From AV40 sp963817335 (GTDB lineage Bacteria; Verrucomicrobiota; Verrucomicrobiia; Chthoniobacterales; UBA10450), in assembly GCA_963817335.1 (NCBI GenBank), contig CAWFNX010000005.1, positions 558,001 through 622,000 of the forward strand: DNA of 64,000 nt, in the 5' to 3' direction. Below the pieces are notes generated by a model. The model searched no databases. It was not told where the DNA came from and saw only the letters and a list, made by a program, of their open reading frames with translations. Positions 1 to 8,169 of this stretch are shown here, in pieces; position 1 is the first letter of the stretch; every line of letters begins with the position of its first letter. Both the position numbers and the translations under genes were made by a program.

Positions 1-284
1 ATTATTCTTTCGTGACGAAGTTCGTTCTCGGTTTCGGATTGGCGTTTGAATTGCCGGTAGTCGTGCTGGCCTTGGTTTATTTCGGCTTGATCACTTACAA
101 ATTCATGGCCCGCACCCGGCCTTACGCGATCGTGCTCATCTTTATTTTGGCCGCAATCATTGCACCGACTCCAGATTTCCTGACCTTAGTGGCAATGGCG
201 CTGCCGATGGCACTCCTCTACGAAAGTTGCATTTGGATCGCCTGGATCATGGAGCGCCGAGCAGCGCGCTCGCGCCCAACCTGA
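1..284 (+). CDS. tatC: Sec-independent protein translocase TatC, C-terminal part
   Basis: This is the last ~94 residues of TatC; the gene starts before the window. TatC is the integral-membrane receptor of the twin-arginine pathway, which exports folded proteins across the inner membrane. The fragment shows the conserved FGLAFELPV stretch with its membrane-embedded Glu, then the hydrophobic segment around ILAAIIAPTPD and a final segment ending in a basic tail, matching the last two transmembrane helices of the family. The reading frame is open to the left edge, so the GTG at 12 is internal and not a start. The prepilin peptidase gene begins 3 nt downstream, so the two are probably co-transcribed. 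Confidence 0.93.
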   Translation, partial: YSFVTKFVLGFGLAFELPVVVLALVYFGLITYKFMARTRPYAIVLIFILAAIIAPTPDFLTLVAMALPMALLYESCIWIAWIMERRAARSRPT

Positions 285-287
285 CGC

Positions 288-1385
288 GTGGAAATCGCTT
301 CCTACTACACGTTATTTTCCATTGTCGCGTTTATCCTTGGCGCGGTATTTGGGTCGTTTCTTAACGTCAGCATCTATCGGCTGCCACGCGACATTTCGGT
401 CAACAAACCGCGCCGGTCGTTTTGCCCCGCCTGCCACGCGCCGATTCCATGGCAACAAAACATTCCGCTGCTTAGCTGGCTGCTCCTGCGTGGCCGATGC
501 GCTAAATGCGGCGCAAGGATCGCGTTTCGTTACTTTGGCGTCGAATTGTTGACTGCGCTTTTGTTTCTCGCGGTCTGGGAATTTTTTCCGTGGCAGGTCG
601 CTATCGCCTACTGGATTTTTGTTTCCATCTTGATCGTAGCGACATTCGTCGACCTGGAACATTTCATTATTCCCGATCAGATAACGATTGGCGGGGCGAT
701 CGCGGGAATTGGGGCCAGCATTGTGGTCCCGGCTTTGATGGACGCCGATTCACGCGTTGTTGCCCTTGTGCGCTCCGTCCTCGCCGCGGCCTTGGGTTAT
801 GTGATCTTGTGGATTGTTCTGGAGGGCGGAAAAATCGCGTTCGGCAAAAAACGGGTCGAACTCGACGCGCCAACTCGGTTTACCTGGACGCGACAGGGCG
901 ATGATGCCGATTTTGTTGTGGGCGAGGAACGCAGTCTATGGAGCGATTACTTTGCCCGTGAAAAAGACCGTCTTCTTCTTCATTGCGACGAAGCGACGAT
1001 TGACCAGCGCGCGTTTGGCCTTGAAGTCCTGGAGTTCCATTACAACCGCGTGCGCGTTGGAGACGATGAGTTTCTGCTCGATACCGTCGATCAAATTTCC
1101 GGGGTTGCGCGTGAGCTGGAGATTCCGCGAGAAGCAATGGGTCGCGGTGACCTGAAATTCCTTGCCGCAATCGGCGCATTTTTGGGCTGGCGCGGTGCGC
1201 TTTTCAGCATCTTTGCCGGCTCTGTGGCCGGTTCCTTGGTGGGATTGGCCACGCTGCTGGTCGGCAAACGGGTTTGGTCAGCAAAGCTGCCGTTCGGCCC
1301 TTATCTCGCTCTGGGGGCGCTAATTTGGATGTTCTTCGGCGAGAAGTTCGTCCGCTGGTATTTCCAACTGATCAGCCCGGTTTAA
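288..1385 (+). CDS. Prepilin peptidase (A24 family, PilD/GspO-like) with an internal insertion
   Basis: Inner-membrane aspartyl peptidase that cleaves, and usually N-methylates, type IV prepilins or type II secretion pseudopilins. The N-terminal methylase-type domain has GSFLNV (22-27) and two zinc-binding pairs, CPAC (46-49) and CAKC (71-74). The catalytic Asp residues lie in DLEHFIIPD (D122) and GRGDLK (D288). Between them, at residues ~187-283, is a ~95-residue hydrophilic insertion rich in acidic residues that ordinary PilD (about 290 aa) lacks, giving 365 aa in total. The start is a GTG 3 nt after the tatC stop, consistent with an operon. The 3' end overlaps the convergent acyltransferase by 4 nt. 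No pilin genes are in view, so the substrate is unknown. Confidence 0.92.
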   Translation: MEIASYYTLFSIVAFILGAVFGSFLNVSIYRLPRDISVNKPRRSFCPACHAPIPWQQNIPLLSWLLLRGRCAKCGARIAFRYFGVELLTALLFLAVWEFFPWQVAIAYWIFVSILIVATFVDLEHFIIPDQITIGGAIAGIGASIVVPALMDADSRVVALVRSVLAAALGYVILWIVLEGGKIAFGKKRVELDAPTRFTWTRQGDDADFVVGEERSLWSDYFAREKDRLLLHCDEATIDQRAFGLEVLEFHYNRVRVGDDEFLLDTVDQISGVARELEIPREAMGRGDLKFLAAIGAFLGWRGALFSIFAGSVAGSLVGLATLLVGKRVWSAKLPFGPYLALGALIWMFFGEKFVRWYFQLISPV

Positions 1386-2269
1386 ACAAAGGACGTAAAC
1401 GCAAACCACTGCGGCCAATAGGTTCGAGTAATTTCCTGTAACACTTCGGCCCACCTCTGCATTGCGGCCGCGATTATTTCGTCCCGCGATTCTCCATTCC
1501 GTGCGCATAGAATGGGTTCGCGGGCGACGATTTTGTATTTGCGATGTCCGGTGCGAACAATGAAAAGCGGATAAATCGGCGTTTCCGAAATCTGCGATAG
1601 AACAAAAGGACCGTTAGGTAGACGAACGTTCCGGCCGAAAAACGTAACTGCGCCCTGGCCGACTTCGCCGACGACACGGTCGCCTTGCATGGATATGATC
1701 TCGCCCGCTCGCAGGGCGCTGAGTAGATCAAACGCAAGCGACGTTCCGTCACTGCTATAGCCGACCTTAACGGCGCCGGCCGTCGATTGCTCCAACGCCA
1801 GTTGGATGTGCTCGGCCGATGAAGGATCGGGCTCCGGTGCGCGCACCATCCGGATCGAGCGATGGAACTTTTGGGCAAACAGCGCTGCCGCCAGATCGTA
1901 GCTCCCCATGTGGGCGGTGAGCACGATGGCGTTGCGTCCGGATGCGAGTTGCTCGAGGTAGCGCATTCGTTCGAGTTCGTACTTAAATCGTGGCTTCAAA
2001 ATTCGATACGTTGCGGTGTCGGCAAGTGACCAACCGAAATTGGCAAATACGCGGACTACTCGCATCCAGTTCGCAACGAGCCATGAGTTCGGTAGAACGA
2101 GTCGCAGGTTTCTCATTAGCGCGCGACGGGCGCGGCCGGCGAAGAAAAAGAATACAACGGCGGTAAACCAAATTAGGGCCGCATGAAAAACTGCAGGGAT
2201 GTAGGCAACCGACCAATCGATGACTCTCCGCCAAAAAACACTTTCGATCGCAAATCGGCTGCGCTCCAT
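1382..2269 (-). CDS. LpxL/HtrB-like lysophospholipid acyltransferase family protein
   Basis: Predicted membrane-associated acyltransferase of the LpxL/LpxM family, which transfers acyl chains to lipid A precursors in Gram-negative bacteria. The HX4D catalytic motif is seen as HMGSYD (about residues 120-125 from the chosen start), preceded by an N-terminal hydrophobic anchor (AALIWFTAVVFFFF). The length of ~295 aa fits the family. The frame is open further upstream to a GTG at 2335, but the ATG at 2269 puts the hydrophobic anchor near the N-terminus and is preferred. It converges on the prepilin peptidase with a 4-nt overlap. The acceptor (lipid A or another glycolipid) cannot be told from sequence. 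Confidence 0.85.
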   Translation of the reverse strand: MERSRFAIESVFWRRVIDWSVAYIPAVFHAALIWFTAVVFFFFAGRARRALMRNLRLVLPNSWLVANWMRVVRVFANFGWSLADTATYRILKPRFKYELERMRYLEQLASGRNAIVLTAHMGSYDLAAALFAQKFHRSIRMVRAPEPDPSSAEHIQLALEQSTAGAVKVGYSSDGTSLAFDLLSALRAGEIISMQGDRVVGEVGQGAVTFFGRNVRLPNGPFVLSQISETPIYPLFIVRTGHRKYKIVAREPILCARNGESRDEIIAAAMQRWAEVLQEITRTYWPQWFAFTSFV

Positions 2270-2531
2270 CGCAGCTCGAGAAAATGGACTTTTGGGCGGG
2301 TAAACGCAATCAGTTCCCGGTGCGGATCGAGCCACGGATTCTTCATGGCTGCGGTTTTCCGGTACCTGCTCTGGGGCATCGACTTTGGTTGAATCGATCG
2401 GTTAACTACGAAAGCTTTCGTCAGATCCAAACCATCGACAATCCAATTGAGCGTGATTTTCAATTTAAAAGGTCGCTTGGATTCCCAGATGAAGTATTCA
2501 CCCGAGCGGGGGATTTACTTAGACTTTCTCG
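2270..2531. other. Divergent intergenic region, no gene recognised
   Basis: This is the 262-nt space between the start of the acyltransferase and nagA. Short open frames exist on both strands but have no recognisable domains, ribosome-binding sites or supporting context. It presumably holds the two divergent promoters, but no convincing -35/-10 pair stands out. Confidence 0.4.
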
Positions 2532-3680
2532 ATGATCTTTAAGAACGGGCGATTGATTTTTCCGAACGGCGTTCGCGATGGACTCGATTTGCTCGTCGAG
2601 GACGGGATGATTACTGCAATTCGGGGGGAGGCCCCGGCAATGGGCGAACAAATTGTCGACCTTGAGGGCAGTTATCTCGCGCCGGGATTTGTCGATATTC
2701 ATGTCCACGGCGCAATGGGCCGGGACACGATGGAGGGAAGTGAGGAAGCGTTTCGTGCGATTTGCGATTACCACGCGACCGGCGGCACCACTTCTCTCTT
2801 ACTCACGACCGCGACCGCCCCAACGAAAGCGATTATTAATGTTGTGAATGCAGTGCGCGATTGCCGGTCTTCGATCAAACAAATTTCAGGTGTCCACATT
2901 GAGGGGCCGTTCATTTCCAAGGCAAAAGCGGGCGCCCAACGGGTAAGTTCGATGCGCAAGCCGACGCCAGCCGCCTACGCGCCGCTACTGAAGCATTGCG
3001 ATATCATCAAGCGAATGACGATTGCGCCGGAGCTGCCGGGCGCCCTGGAGTTGATCGATCAACTTTGCGCAAACGGAGTCAGCGTTAGCGGCGGTCACAG
3101 CGATGCCTGGGAAGACGATGCGCGAACGGCGTTCGAACATGGAATGCGAAATGTGACCCACACCTTCAATTGCATGTCGACCACCAGGCGTCGCGGGATC
3201 GATCGGGTTGCCGGGTTGCTCGAATTCGCCATGAGCGAACCGGAAATCATTTGTGAGCTGATCGCCGATGGGCACCACGTTTCCCCGACCCTGATGAAAA
3301 TGTTGTATCGGGCGAAAGGCGCCCGCGGAATTTGTCTGGTCACCGATGCGACCGCGGGCGCCGGTCTGCCCGACGGCTCCAAGTTTTCGCTCTACGGAAC
3401 GAAATGCATTGCTGAGGCCGGTGTCTGTCTCCTGGCGGATCGGTCCGCCCTGGCCGGCAGCGCGTCGCGGATGATTGACCTCATCCGCACCATGGTCACG
3501 AAAATTGGCGTGCCATTGCCCGAAGCGATTGTAATGGCGACAGACACGCCGGCGTTCGCGATCGGCTTGAGCAACAAAGGCCAATTCAAAATCGGTGGTG
3601 ACGCGGATCTAGTCGTGATTTCACCCGAGCTGGAAGTGTTGCGGACTTTTCTGGGCGGAAACGAAGTGTTTCGAGCTTAA
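2532..3680 (+). CDS. nagA: N-acetylglucosamine-6-phosphate deacetylase
   Basis: Cytoplasmic metal-dependent amidohydrolase that converts GlcNAc-6-phosphate to glucosamine-6-phosphate and acetate in amino-sugar catabolism and cell-wall recycling. Visible motifs: the HVH metal site (H57, H59), the conserved Glu in GVHIEGPF (E124), metal ligands H189 (GGHSDA) and H210 (VTHTFN), and the catalytic Asp in LVTDAT (D272). The length of 382 aa matches the family. Its stop codon overlaps the stop of the convergent glycosyltransferase. No nagB or transporter is adjacent, so it may serve recycling of peptidoglycan amino sugars; that role is inferred. Confidence 0.95.
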   Translation: MIFKNGRLIFPNGVRDGLDLLVEDGMITAIRGEAPAMGEQIVDLEGSYLAPGFVDIHVHGAMGRDTMEGSEEAFRAICDYHATGGTTSLLLTTATAPTKAIINVVNAVRDCRSSIKQISGVHIEGPFISKAKAGAQRVSSMRKPTPAAYAPLLKHCDIIKRMTIAPELPGALELIDQLCANGVSVSGGHSDAWEDDARTAFEHGMRNVTHTFNCMSTTRRRGIDRVAGLLEFAMSEPEIICELIADGHHVSPTLMKMLYRAKGARGICLVTDATAGAGLPDGSKFSLYGTKCIAEAGVCLLADRSALAGSASRMIDLIRTMVTKIGVPLPEAIVMATDTPAFAIGLSNKGQFKIGGDADLVVISPELEVLRTFLGGNEVFRA

Positions 3681-4756
3681 ATCGATAACAGAAATTCGGC
3701 GATGTCGAGAGACGCGCGGGGACGGCTGATTTTGAAAATGTTCGCCGACCATTCGTCCCATTGCTGTGCGTTATTCGCGAATGCGCGTTGCACCTGGGAC
3801 AAAACGTCGTCATTGGAAAGCGCGATGACGCCAGAGTTCGTTTCGACGATCAACTGCGCGTTGCCTTCCTCCTGGCCCGACACCACGTGATTGATGATCA
3901 TGGGACAGGCTGCGGCGATCGTTTCCTGGACCGTTGCGCCGCCGGCCTTACCGATGAGAACGTGATTCTCGCAAAGCAAACGCGGCATCTCTTCGGTCCA
4001 TCCATAAATTTGAATTTTGCGATCGCCAGCGGTTGACTCAATTGCCCGTCGTAATTTTTCGTTCCGACCAACTGTGACAGTCAGCTGAATATTTAGAGCA
4101 AGAAGTTTTCGAACGAGGTCCGGCGCGCGCTGAGTTCCAGCGTTGATCACATAGAGGACGCGCGGCGCAATATCGCGTGGCGACGGTCGATCTTTCCCAA
4201 GATCGGCGAACCGCGGACTGACCGGAAATCCGAACACCTTGATCTTTTCCTGGGCAACGCCGTGGTCATGGACAACGGCAGAACTTTGGTCGTTAGCGAC
4301 AATGAAATAATCCGCTGGAGCGTGGTACCAGATCGCATTCACTGTGATTGAATCCGTCACGACCGCGACGTTTTTGCATCGGCGATCGTTTCCGAGGATT
4401 TGCTGCAACAAATAAGGATAGGGCGGGAAGGTCGAGACGACGACGTCCGGCTGAAAACGGTCGAGTAAGCGCCCTAGATTCTTCTTTAGGCCGCGAAATT
4501 TTTGGAAGCGTTGATCGAAATCTTTCTTTCGATCGAGCCAATCGTAAACGTAGCGCCACGATCGAGGCCAGCGATTGATGAGTCCGATGTAAGCCCGACG
4601 AATAATCTCGTTCAGCGCGCCGAACGTTTCAGGAAACAGATCGCGCATCTCTACTTCCACTTTCGGCGCGATTCGCGCGAGTCCGGCCCGGACGCCGCGG
4701 GCTGCGCTGTTGTGACCTTCACCAAAACCGGCGGTGAGGATCAGGATTTTTTTCAC
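3677..4756 (-). CDS. MGDG-synthase-like glycosyltransferase (GT28 family, UgtP/MGD1-like)
   Basis: Predicted peripheral-membrane glycosyltransferase that adds a sugar from a UDP-sugar to diacylglycerol or another lipid acceptor. The N-terminus has the MGDG_synth signature GFGEGHNSAARG (about residues 10-21) followed by the lipid-binding half. The C-terminal half has GKAGGATVQE, the nucleotide-sugar site of the GT-B fold, then VSGQEEGNA. The length of 359 aa fits. The start is a GTG, and the gene is divergent from the YihY gene with a short shared promoter gap. The donor sugar and exact product cannot be read from the sequence. Confidence 0.88.
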   Translation of the reverse strand: MKKILILTAGFGEGHNSAARGVRAGLARIAPKVEVEMRDLFPETFGALNEIIRRAYIGLINRWPRSWRYVYDWLDRKKDFDQRFQKFRGLKKNLGRLLDRFQPDVVVSTFPPYPYLLQQILGNDRRCKNVAVVTDSITVNAIWYHAPADYFIVANDQSSAVVHDHGVAQEKIKVFGFPVSPRFADLGKDRPSPRDIAPRVLYVINAGTQRAPDLVRKLLALNIQLTVTVGRNEKLRRAIESTAGDRKIQIYGWTEEMPRLLCENHVLIGKAGGATVQETIAAACPMIINHVVSGQEEGNAQLIVETNSGVIALSNDDVLSQVQRAFANNAQQWDEWSANIFKISRPRASLDIAEFLLSI

Positions 4757-4801
4757 GATATGAGATTGTCGATCACGCGGCCGGGCGCGCGCGGAACTTT
4801 A

Positions 4802-5725
4802 ATGGATATTTCCGGTCGGCAAAGTAAACTTGTCCGCGTGAAATTTTTGCAGACCACCTGGCGGGTTTTTCGGCGCCTTATCTGGGAAACCGCGACCGAC
4901 AATACGACCGGTCTGGCGGCCCAAATGGCTTACACCCTTTTAATCGCCCTCGCGCCGGTGTTGCTGTTTCTGTGGCATTTGTTGGGGCTGTTTGGGACCG
5001 ACCCTGCGAAATTGCACGGAATCTTCGGTGTTCTGAAAAGCTTTTTGCCGCCCGATACCAAGGTTCAGGACACGCTTGATGCTGCCGCGGCGAGCGTGGT
5101 GGTGACCGGCTCCAGCGGATTCATTGCTAACGCCGGAATTCTGCTGGGGATTTATTGCGGCACGATCTTCATCGCGACGATCTCCAAAGCGTTGAGTCAC
5201 ACTTACGGGGTGAAAGAGCCGCGTAATTGGTGGTCGAAATACATCATTTCGTTTCTGCTGCTGTTCTGGTTTGGGATCGTTATCCTGATTTGCTTCAACG
5301 CGGTGGTGTTTGGCGAGACGCTGGCCGGCGTAGCGGAAGTGAATTTTCAGCTAAAAGTGCCGTTGCAAGTCTGGGTCACTTATCTGAATCTGCCGCTCAC
5401 CTTGATATCATTGATCGGGCTGGCCCTTGTTCTGTATCTGTTGACCCCGGAAAATTATCTCACTATTCGACAAGCGCTTCCCGGCGCGACCTTTTTCTCG
5501 ATCGGCTGGATTACGGTCACGAAGTTGTTCCAGCTTTACGTGGCGCGCTACAGCCGTTACGACGCGACCTATCTCGCCTTGGCGTCGATCATCATTTTGC
5601 TGACCTGGATGTACCTCACCTGTTTGTTCCTGCTTCTCGGCGGAAAGTTGAATGCAATTCTTCGCCGTGAACGTGAGCGTCGTGGCAAAATTGAAACTCC
5701 GGAAGCAGCGGTTCAGCCCGCGTAA
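4802..5725 (+). CDS. YihY/virulence-factor BrkB family inner-membrane protein
   Basis: A ~307-aa polytopic membrane protein of the YihY/BrkB (formerly 'RNase BN') family, whose members are inner-membrane proteins of poorly defined function. It shows the typical entry TGLAAQMAYTLLIALAPVLLF, about six hydrophobic helices, and the conserved tail YDATYLALASIIILLTWMYLT. The same frame is open upstream to 4502, but that part overlaps the divergent glycosyltransferase and is a shadow. The ATG at 4802 (alternatives: ATG 4760, GTG 4838) gives the expected family N-terminus. The amidase gene follows 14 nt later on the same strand. Confidence 0.88.
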   Translation: MDISGRQSKLVRVKFLQTTWRVFRRLIWETATDNTTGLAAQMAYTLLIALAPVLLFLWHLLGLFGTDPAKLHGIFGVLKSFLPPDTKVQDTLDAAAASVVVTGSSGFIANAGILLGIYCGTIFIATISKALSHTYGVKEPRNWWSKYIISFLLLFWFGIVILICFNAVVFGETLAGVAEVNFQLKVPLQVWVTYLNLPLTLISLIGLALVLYLLTPENYLTIRQALPGATFFSIGWITVTKLFQLYVARYSRYDATYLALASIIILLTWMYLTCLFLLLGGKLNAILRRERERRGKIETPEAAVQPA

Positions 5726-5739
5726 TCGCGTTTGATCGG

Positions 5740-6987
5740 TTGATCGCGCGAAACAGTCTGTTACGCTGCGCAGCAGTGGGACGGTTTGGCTGTTTTCTTG
5801 CGATCAGTGCACTCATCGGGTGCTTTGTCCTCAAGGCGCAGCAAACCGACGAAGGCAAACCGATTCTAAAAGCGCGCGCGGTTGATTCGTCGTCTGATGA
5901 GAAGTCACCGACGCCTATCGCGAAATCGAAAGTGTCGCCAGCTGGGAAAAAGAAAGCTGCATCAGGCTCTCCGTCTCCAAAGAAAAAGGCGAAAGCAAGA
6001 AAATCCAAAACTGAAGAATCGGAAGCGTCATCCACTCCAAGCGAAACACCGGAGGCGACGTCAAAACCAAAAACAAAGAAATCTTCAACGAAGGAAGCAT
6101 CCCCAAAGCCGACCGAAACTCCGGAGGCAACAACGCACCCGAAACCGAAAAAGTCTCCGACGAAGGAAGCTTCACCCAAAGGGAAAAAGAAAAAGAAAAC
6201 GGCCGCCGCGAAGAAATCACCGACTCCGAAGAAAAAAAAGACTCCTCCAAAGCCGTCGGAGACTCCCGAACCGCGGGAAACTCTAACACCACCGCGCGCA
6301 GTCGCCGTGCCGAGCCCGGCCGCGCCGCCATCGCCAATCCCGAGAGCGAAGTCCGCCCTGGCCGCGCCAGTTCAAGAGCCGGAGCAATTAACGATCGAGA
6401 AGTCCGGTTATGAAAAGCCGCGCGGTTTTTGGGCCCGAGTATTTGGTGGCGGGCGAAGCAGCGCCAGCAGCGGCGCAGGGTATCGTTATTTGACCTCCTC
6501 GGTTCGCAATCAAATCGATCGCGCTCCGGTTGCGCGTGGTCGCTGGCAATACATCGTCGTGCACAACAGCGGGACCCGTCAGGGCAACGCTGCCGCGTTC
6601 GACTATTACCATCGGCATTTTCGCCGGATGCAAAACGGGCTCGCCTACCATTTTGTGATCGGTAATGGAACGTCAACCGGCAACGGCCAGGTCGAAATCG
6701 GCGATCGCTGGCGTCGTCAAATCAACGGCGGCCACGTTCACAGCGACTATTTGAACAATATCGCCCTTGGCATTTGTCTGGTCGGCGATTTCAATCGCGA
6801 TCAGCCGACCCGCGCGCAGCTCGATTGTTGCGAAGAGCTCATTCGCTATTTGCGCCAACGTTGTGGCAAAGTCGGCGATCACTGGCCGATCGTGAAACCG
6901 CATCGCGATATCAACCCGCCGCGCTGGCCCACTGATTGTCCCGGCGACGTGTTTCCTTATTCGTGGTTCCGCCGCTTTCAGGAATAA
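5740..6987 (+). CDS. Secreted N-acetylmuramoyl-L-alanine amidase (Amidase_2) with a long Lys/Pro-rich linker
   Basis: Exported zinc amidase expected to cut the MurNAc-L-Ala bond of peptidoglycan. An N-terminal hydrophobic signal segment (around CFLAISALIGCFVL) is followed by ~180 residues of Lys/Pro/Ser/Thr repeats (ETPEAT, KKSPTKEASPK units). The C-terminal Amidase_2 domain (~270-405) has YIVVHNSG, KPHRDI and TDCPGD, which carry the expected His, His and Cys zinc ligands. The first possible start is TTG 5740; a GTG at 5776 gives a cleaner signal peptide. The highly basic linker may hold the enzyme on anionic wall polymers (inference). It abuts the convergent gene at 6988. Confidence 0.85.
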   Translation: MIARNSLLRCAAVGRFGCFLAISALIGCFVLKAQQTDEGKPILKARAVDSSSDEKSPTPIAKSKVSPAGKKKAASGSPSPKKKAKARKSKTEESEASSTPSETPEATSKPKTKKSSTKEASPKPTETPEATTHPKPKKSPTKEASPKGKKKKKTAAAKKSPTPKKKKTPPKPSETPEPRETLTPPRAVAVPSPAAPPSPIPRAKSALAAPVQEPEQLTIEKSGYEKPRGFWARVFGGGRSSASSGAGYRYLTSSVRNQIDRAPVARGRWQYIVVHNSGTRQGNAAAFDYYHRHFRRMQNGLAYHFVIGNGTSTGNGQVEIGDRWRRQINGGHVHSDYLNNIALGICLVGDFNRDQPTRAQLDCCEELIRYLRQRCGKVGDHWPIVKPHRDINPPRWPTDCPGDVFPYSWFRRFQE

Positions 6988-8169
6988 TCAGGGCCGGCTG
7001 ACCACCATCAGATTGCTTTCCTCGCGTTTCCAGCGGTAACCGAAATTGCAGTCGAGCGGCGGCGGCGAGGTTTGTTGGTAAAGCTCGGCCAGCTTCGGCT
7101 GATAATGTTGTTTGAAAATCTCGATCGGTCCGACGTAGTTGCCGAAGACGCGAATGTTCCACTTGTCGCGGTTGAAATAGGATATCGGAATGCCGGAATC
7201 GTCCTGGACGACGGTTTTGCTGTGGTCGACGATGAAACTACGGACCCGATTGAATCCGCTTTCGAACATCAGGTAGGAAGACGCTTTCAAGAAGCTGCAA
7301 CCGATGCCGAAGTGGTCGCAGAAGCGGAGAAAACCAGGCGTTGAAGAAATTCCGCTGTCCGAAATGTCGGTGGTGAAATAATAAAGGGTTTGCTCCTGGC
7401 CCGAGCGACTATCGGCATATTGAATTCGAATACCGGGTGTTCCGCCGCTACCCGGCCGACTTTGCTGAAAAGTTCCGCTCTCGTTGAGCGAACCGTAGGT
7501 CACATCTTTGATCGATTTACCGGCGCGGGCCAAAAAGACGTAGAGAATTGGAATGGTCCCTTTTAATTCCTGCGACTGAAGGTCCACTTTCATGTCCTTG
7601 GTGATGAAAAAGCTAAAGCGCAGCGACGAATGCATTGCCTCTTCCAAGTTGTGCAAAGCGTTGCCAAGGTTCGCGGCGCGCAATGGATCAGGCGGCGGCC
7701 CAAGAGATTCTTTGCCGCACAAAATGTAGACGTCGGCTTTCGGGAAAAACTGGTCGACGTACAGAAAATCGGGACCGCTGAACATGTAGAACGCGACTGG
7801 AATGTGTTCTTTGGCTTCGGGAAAATACTGTTCCTCCCATGCGTGAAGCCTGGCCAACTGGCGCATGTTCAATTTCGCAAAAGCTTTTTCGAAGTTCGCG
7901 GCGTGCTCCTGCCAGGCGGGATCGCTGGTCAGAGGTGCAAGCGGTGAATTCTTTGGAATTGGCATTCCAGCGAGGAACCGTGACGTATCATCGGGCGGCG
8001 GGGGCCCGGTTGATTGCATGGGCCGGGCAGCTTCTCGTGGCGCGGCGATTGGCGCCGGTGTCGGAGTACTGCGCTGCCACGGCCATCTGATGGCCATTGC
8101 GCTGCTCGAAAGCAGAGCAAGTATGGCCAGGGTCGCAAAAACGAATCGCGGGGGACGGGAACTCTTCAT
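6988..8169 (-). CDS. Secreted protein of unknown function
   Basis: I do not recognise this ~393-aa protein. It begins with a clear signal peptide (basic start, then FATLAILALLSSSAMA), followed by a Pro-rich spacer and a globular region with motifs such as FYMFSGPDFLYVDQFF and YILCGKESLG. Residues around this point resemble a family of uncharacterised exported proteins, but no catalytic pattern is visible. The ATG at 8169 overlaps the stop of the upstream permease as ATGA, indicating translational coupling. The permease and this protein probably form one transcription unit. Confidence 0.8.
   Translation of the reverse strand: MKSSRPPRFVFATLAILALLSSSAMAIRWPWQRSTPTPAPIAAPREAARPMQSTGPPPPDDTSRFLAGMPIPKNSPLAPLTSDPAWQEHAANFEKAFAKLNMRQLARLHAWEEQYFPEAKEHIPVAFYMFSGPDFLYVDQFFPKADVYILCGKESLGPPPDPLRAANLGNALHNLEEAMHSSLRFSFFITKDMKVDLQSQELKGTIPILYVFLARAGKSIKDVTYGSLNESGTFQQSRPGSGGTPGIRIQYADSRSGQEQTLYYFTTDISDSGISSTPGFLRFCDHFGIGCSFLKASSYLMFESGFNRVRSFIVDHSKTVVQDDSGIPISYFNRDKWNIRVFGNYVGPIEIFKQHYQPKLAELYQQTSPPPLDCNFGYRWKREESNLMVVSRP

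Noticed and set aside
2173..2463. Minus-strand frame with an in-frame ATG at 2346 upstream of the LpxL-like gene
   Set aside because: It overlaps the acyltransferase in another frame and has no recognisable motif or ribosome-binding site; kept only as a possible sign of start uncertainty.
6000..6250. Possible CRISPR or minisatellite from repeated ACGAAGGAAGC-like units
   Set aside because: The units are irregular and follow codons for a Pro/Lys-rich protein linker; no spacer structure exists.
5616..6676. Long minus-strand open frames opposite the amidase linker
   Set aside because: They arise from the low-complexity Lys/Pro-rich codons of the plus-strand gene, have biased composition (Phe/Ser/Gly/Asp runs) and no domain.
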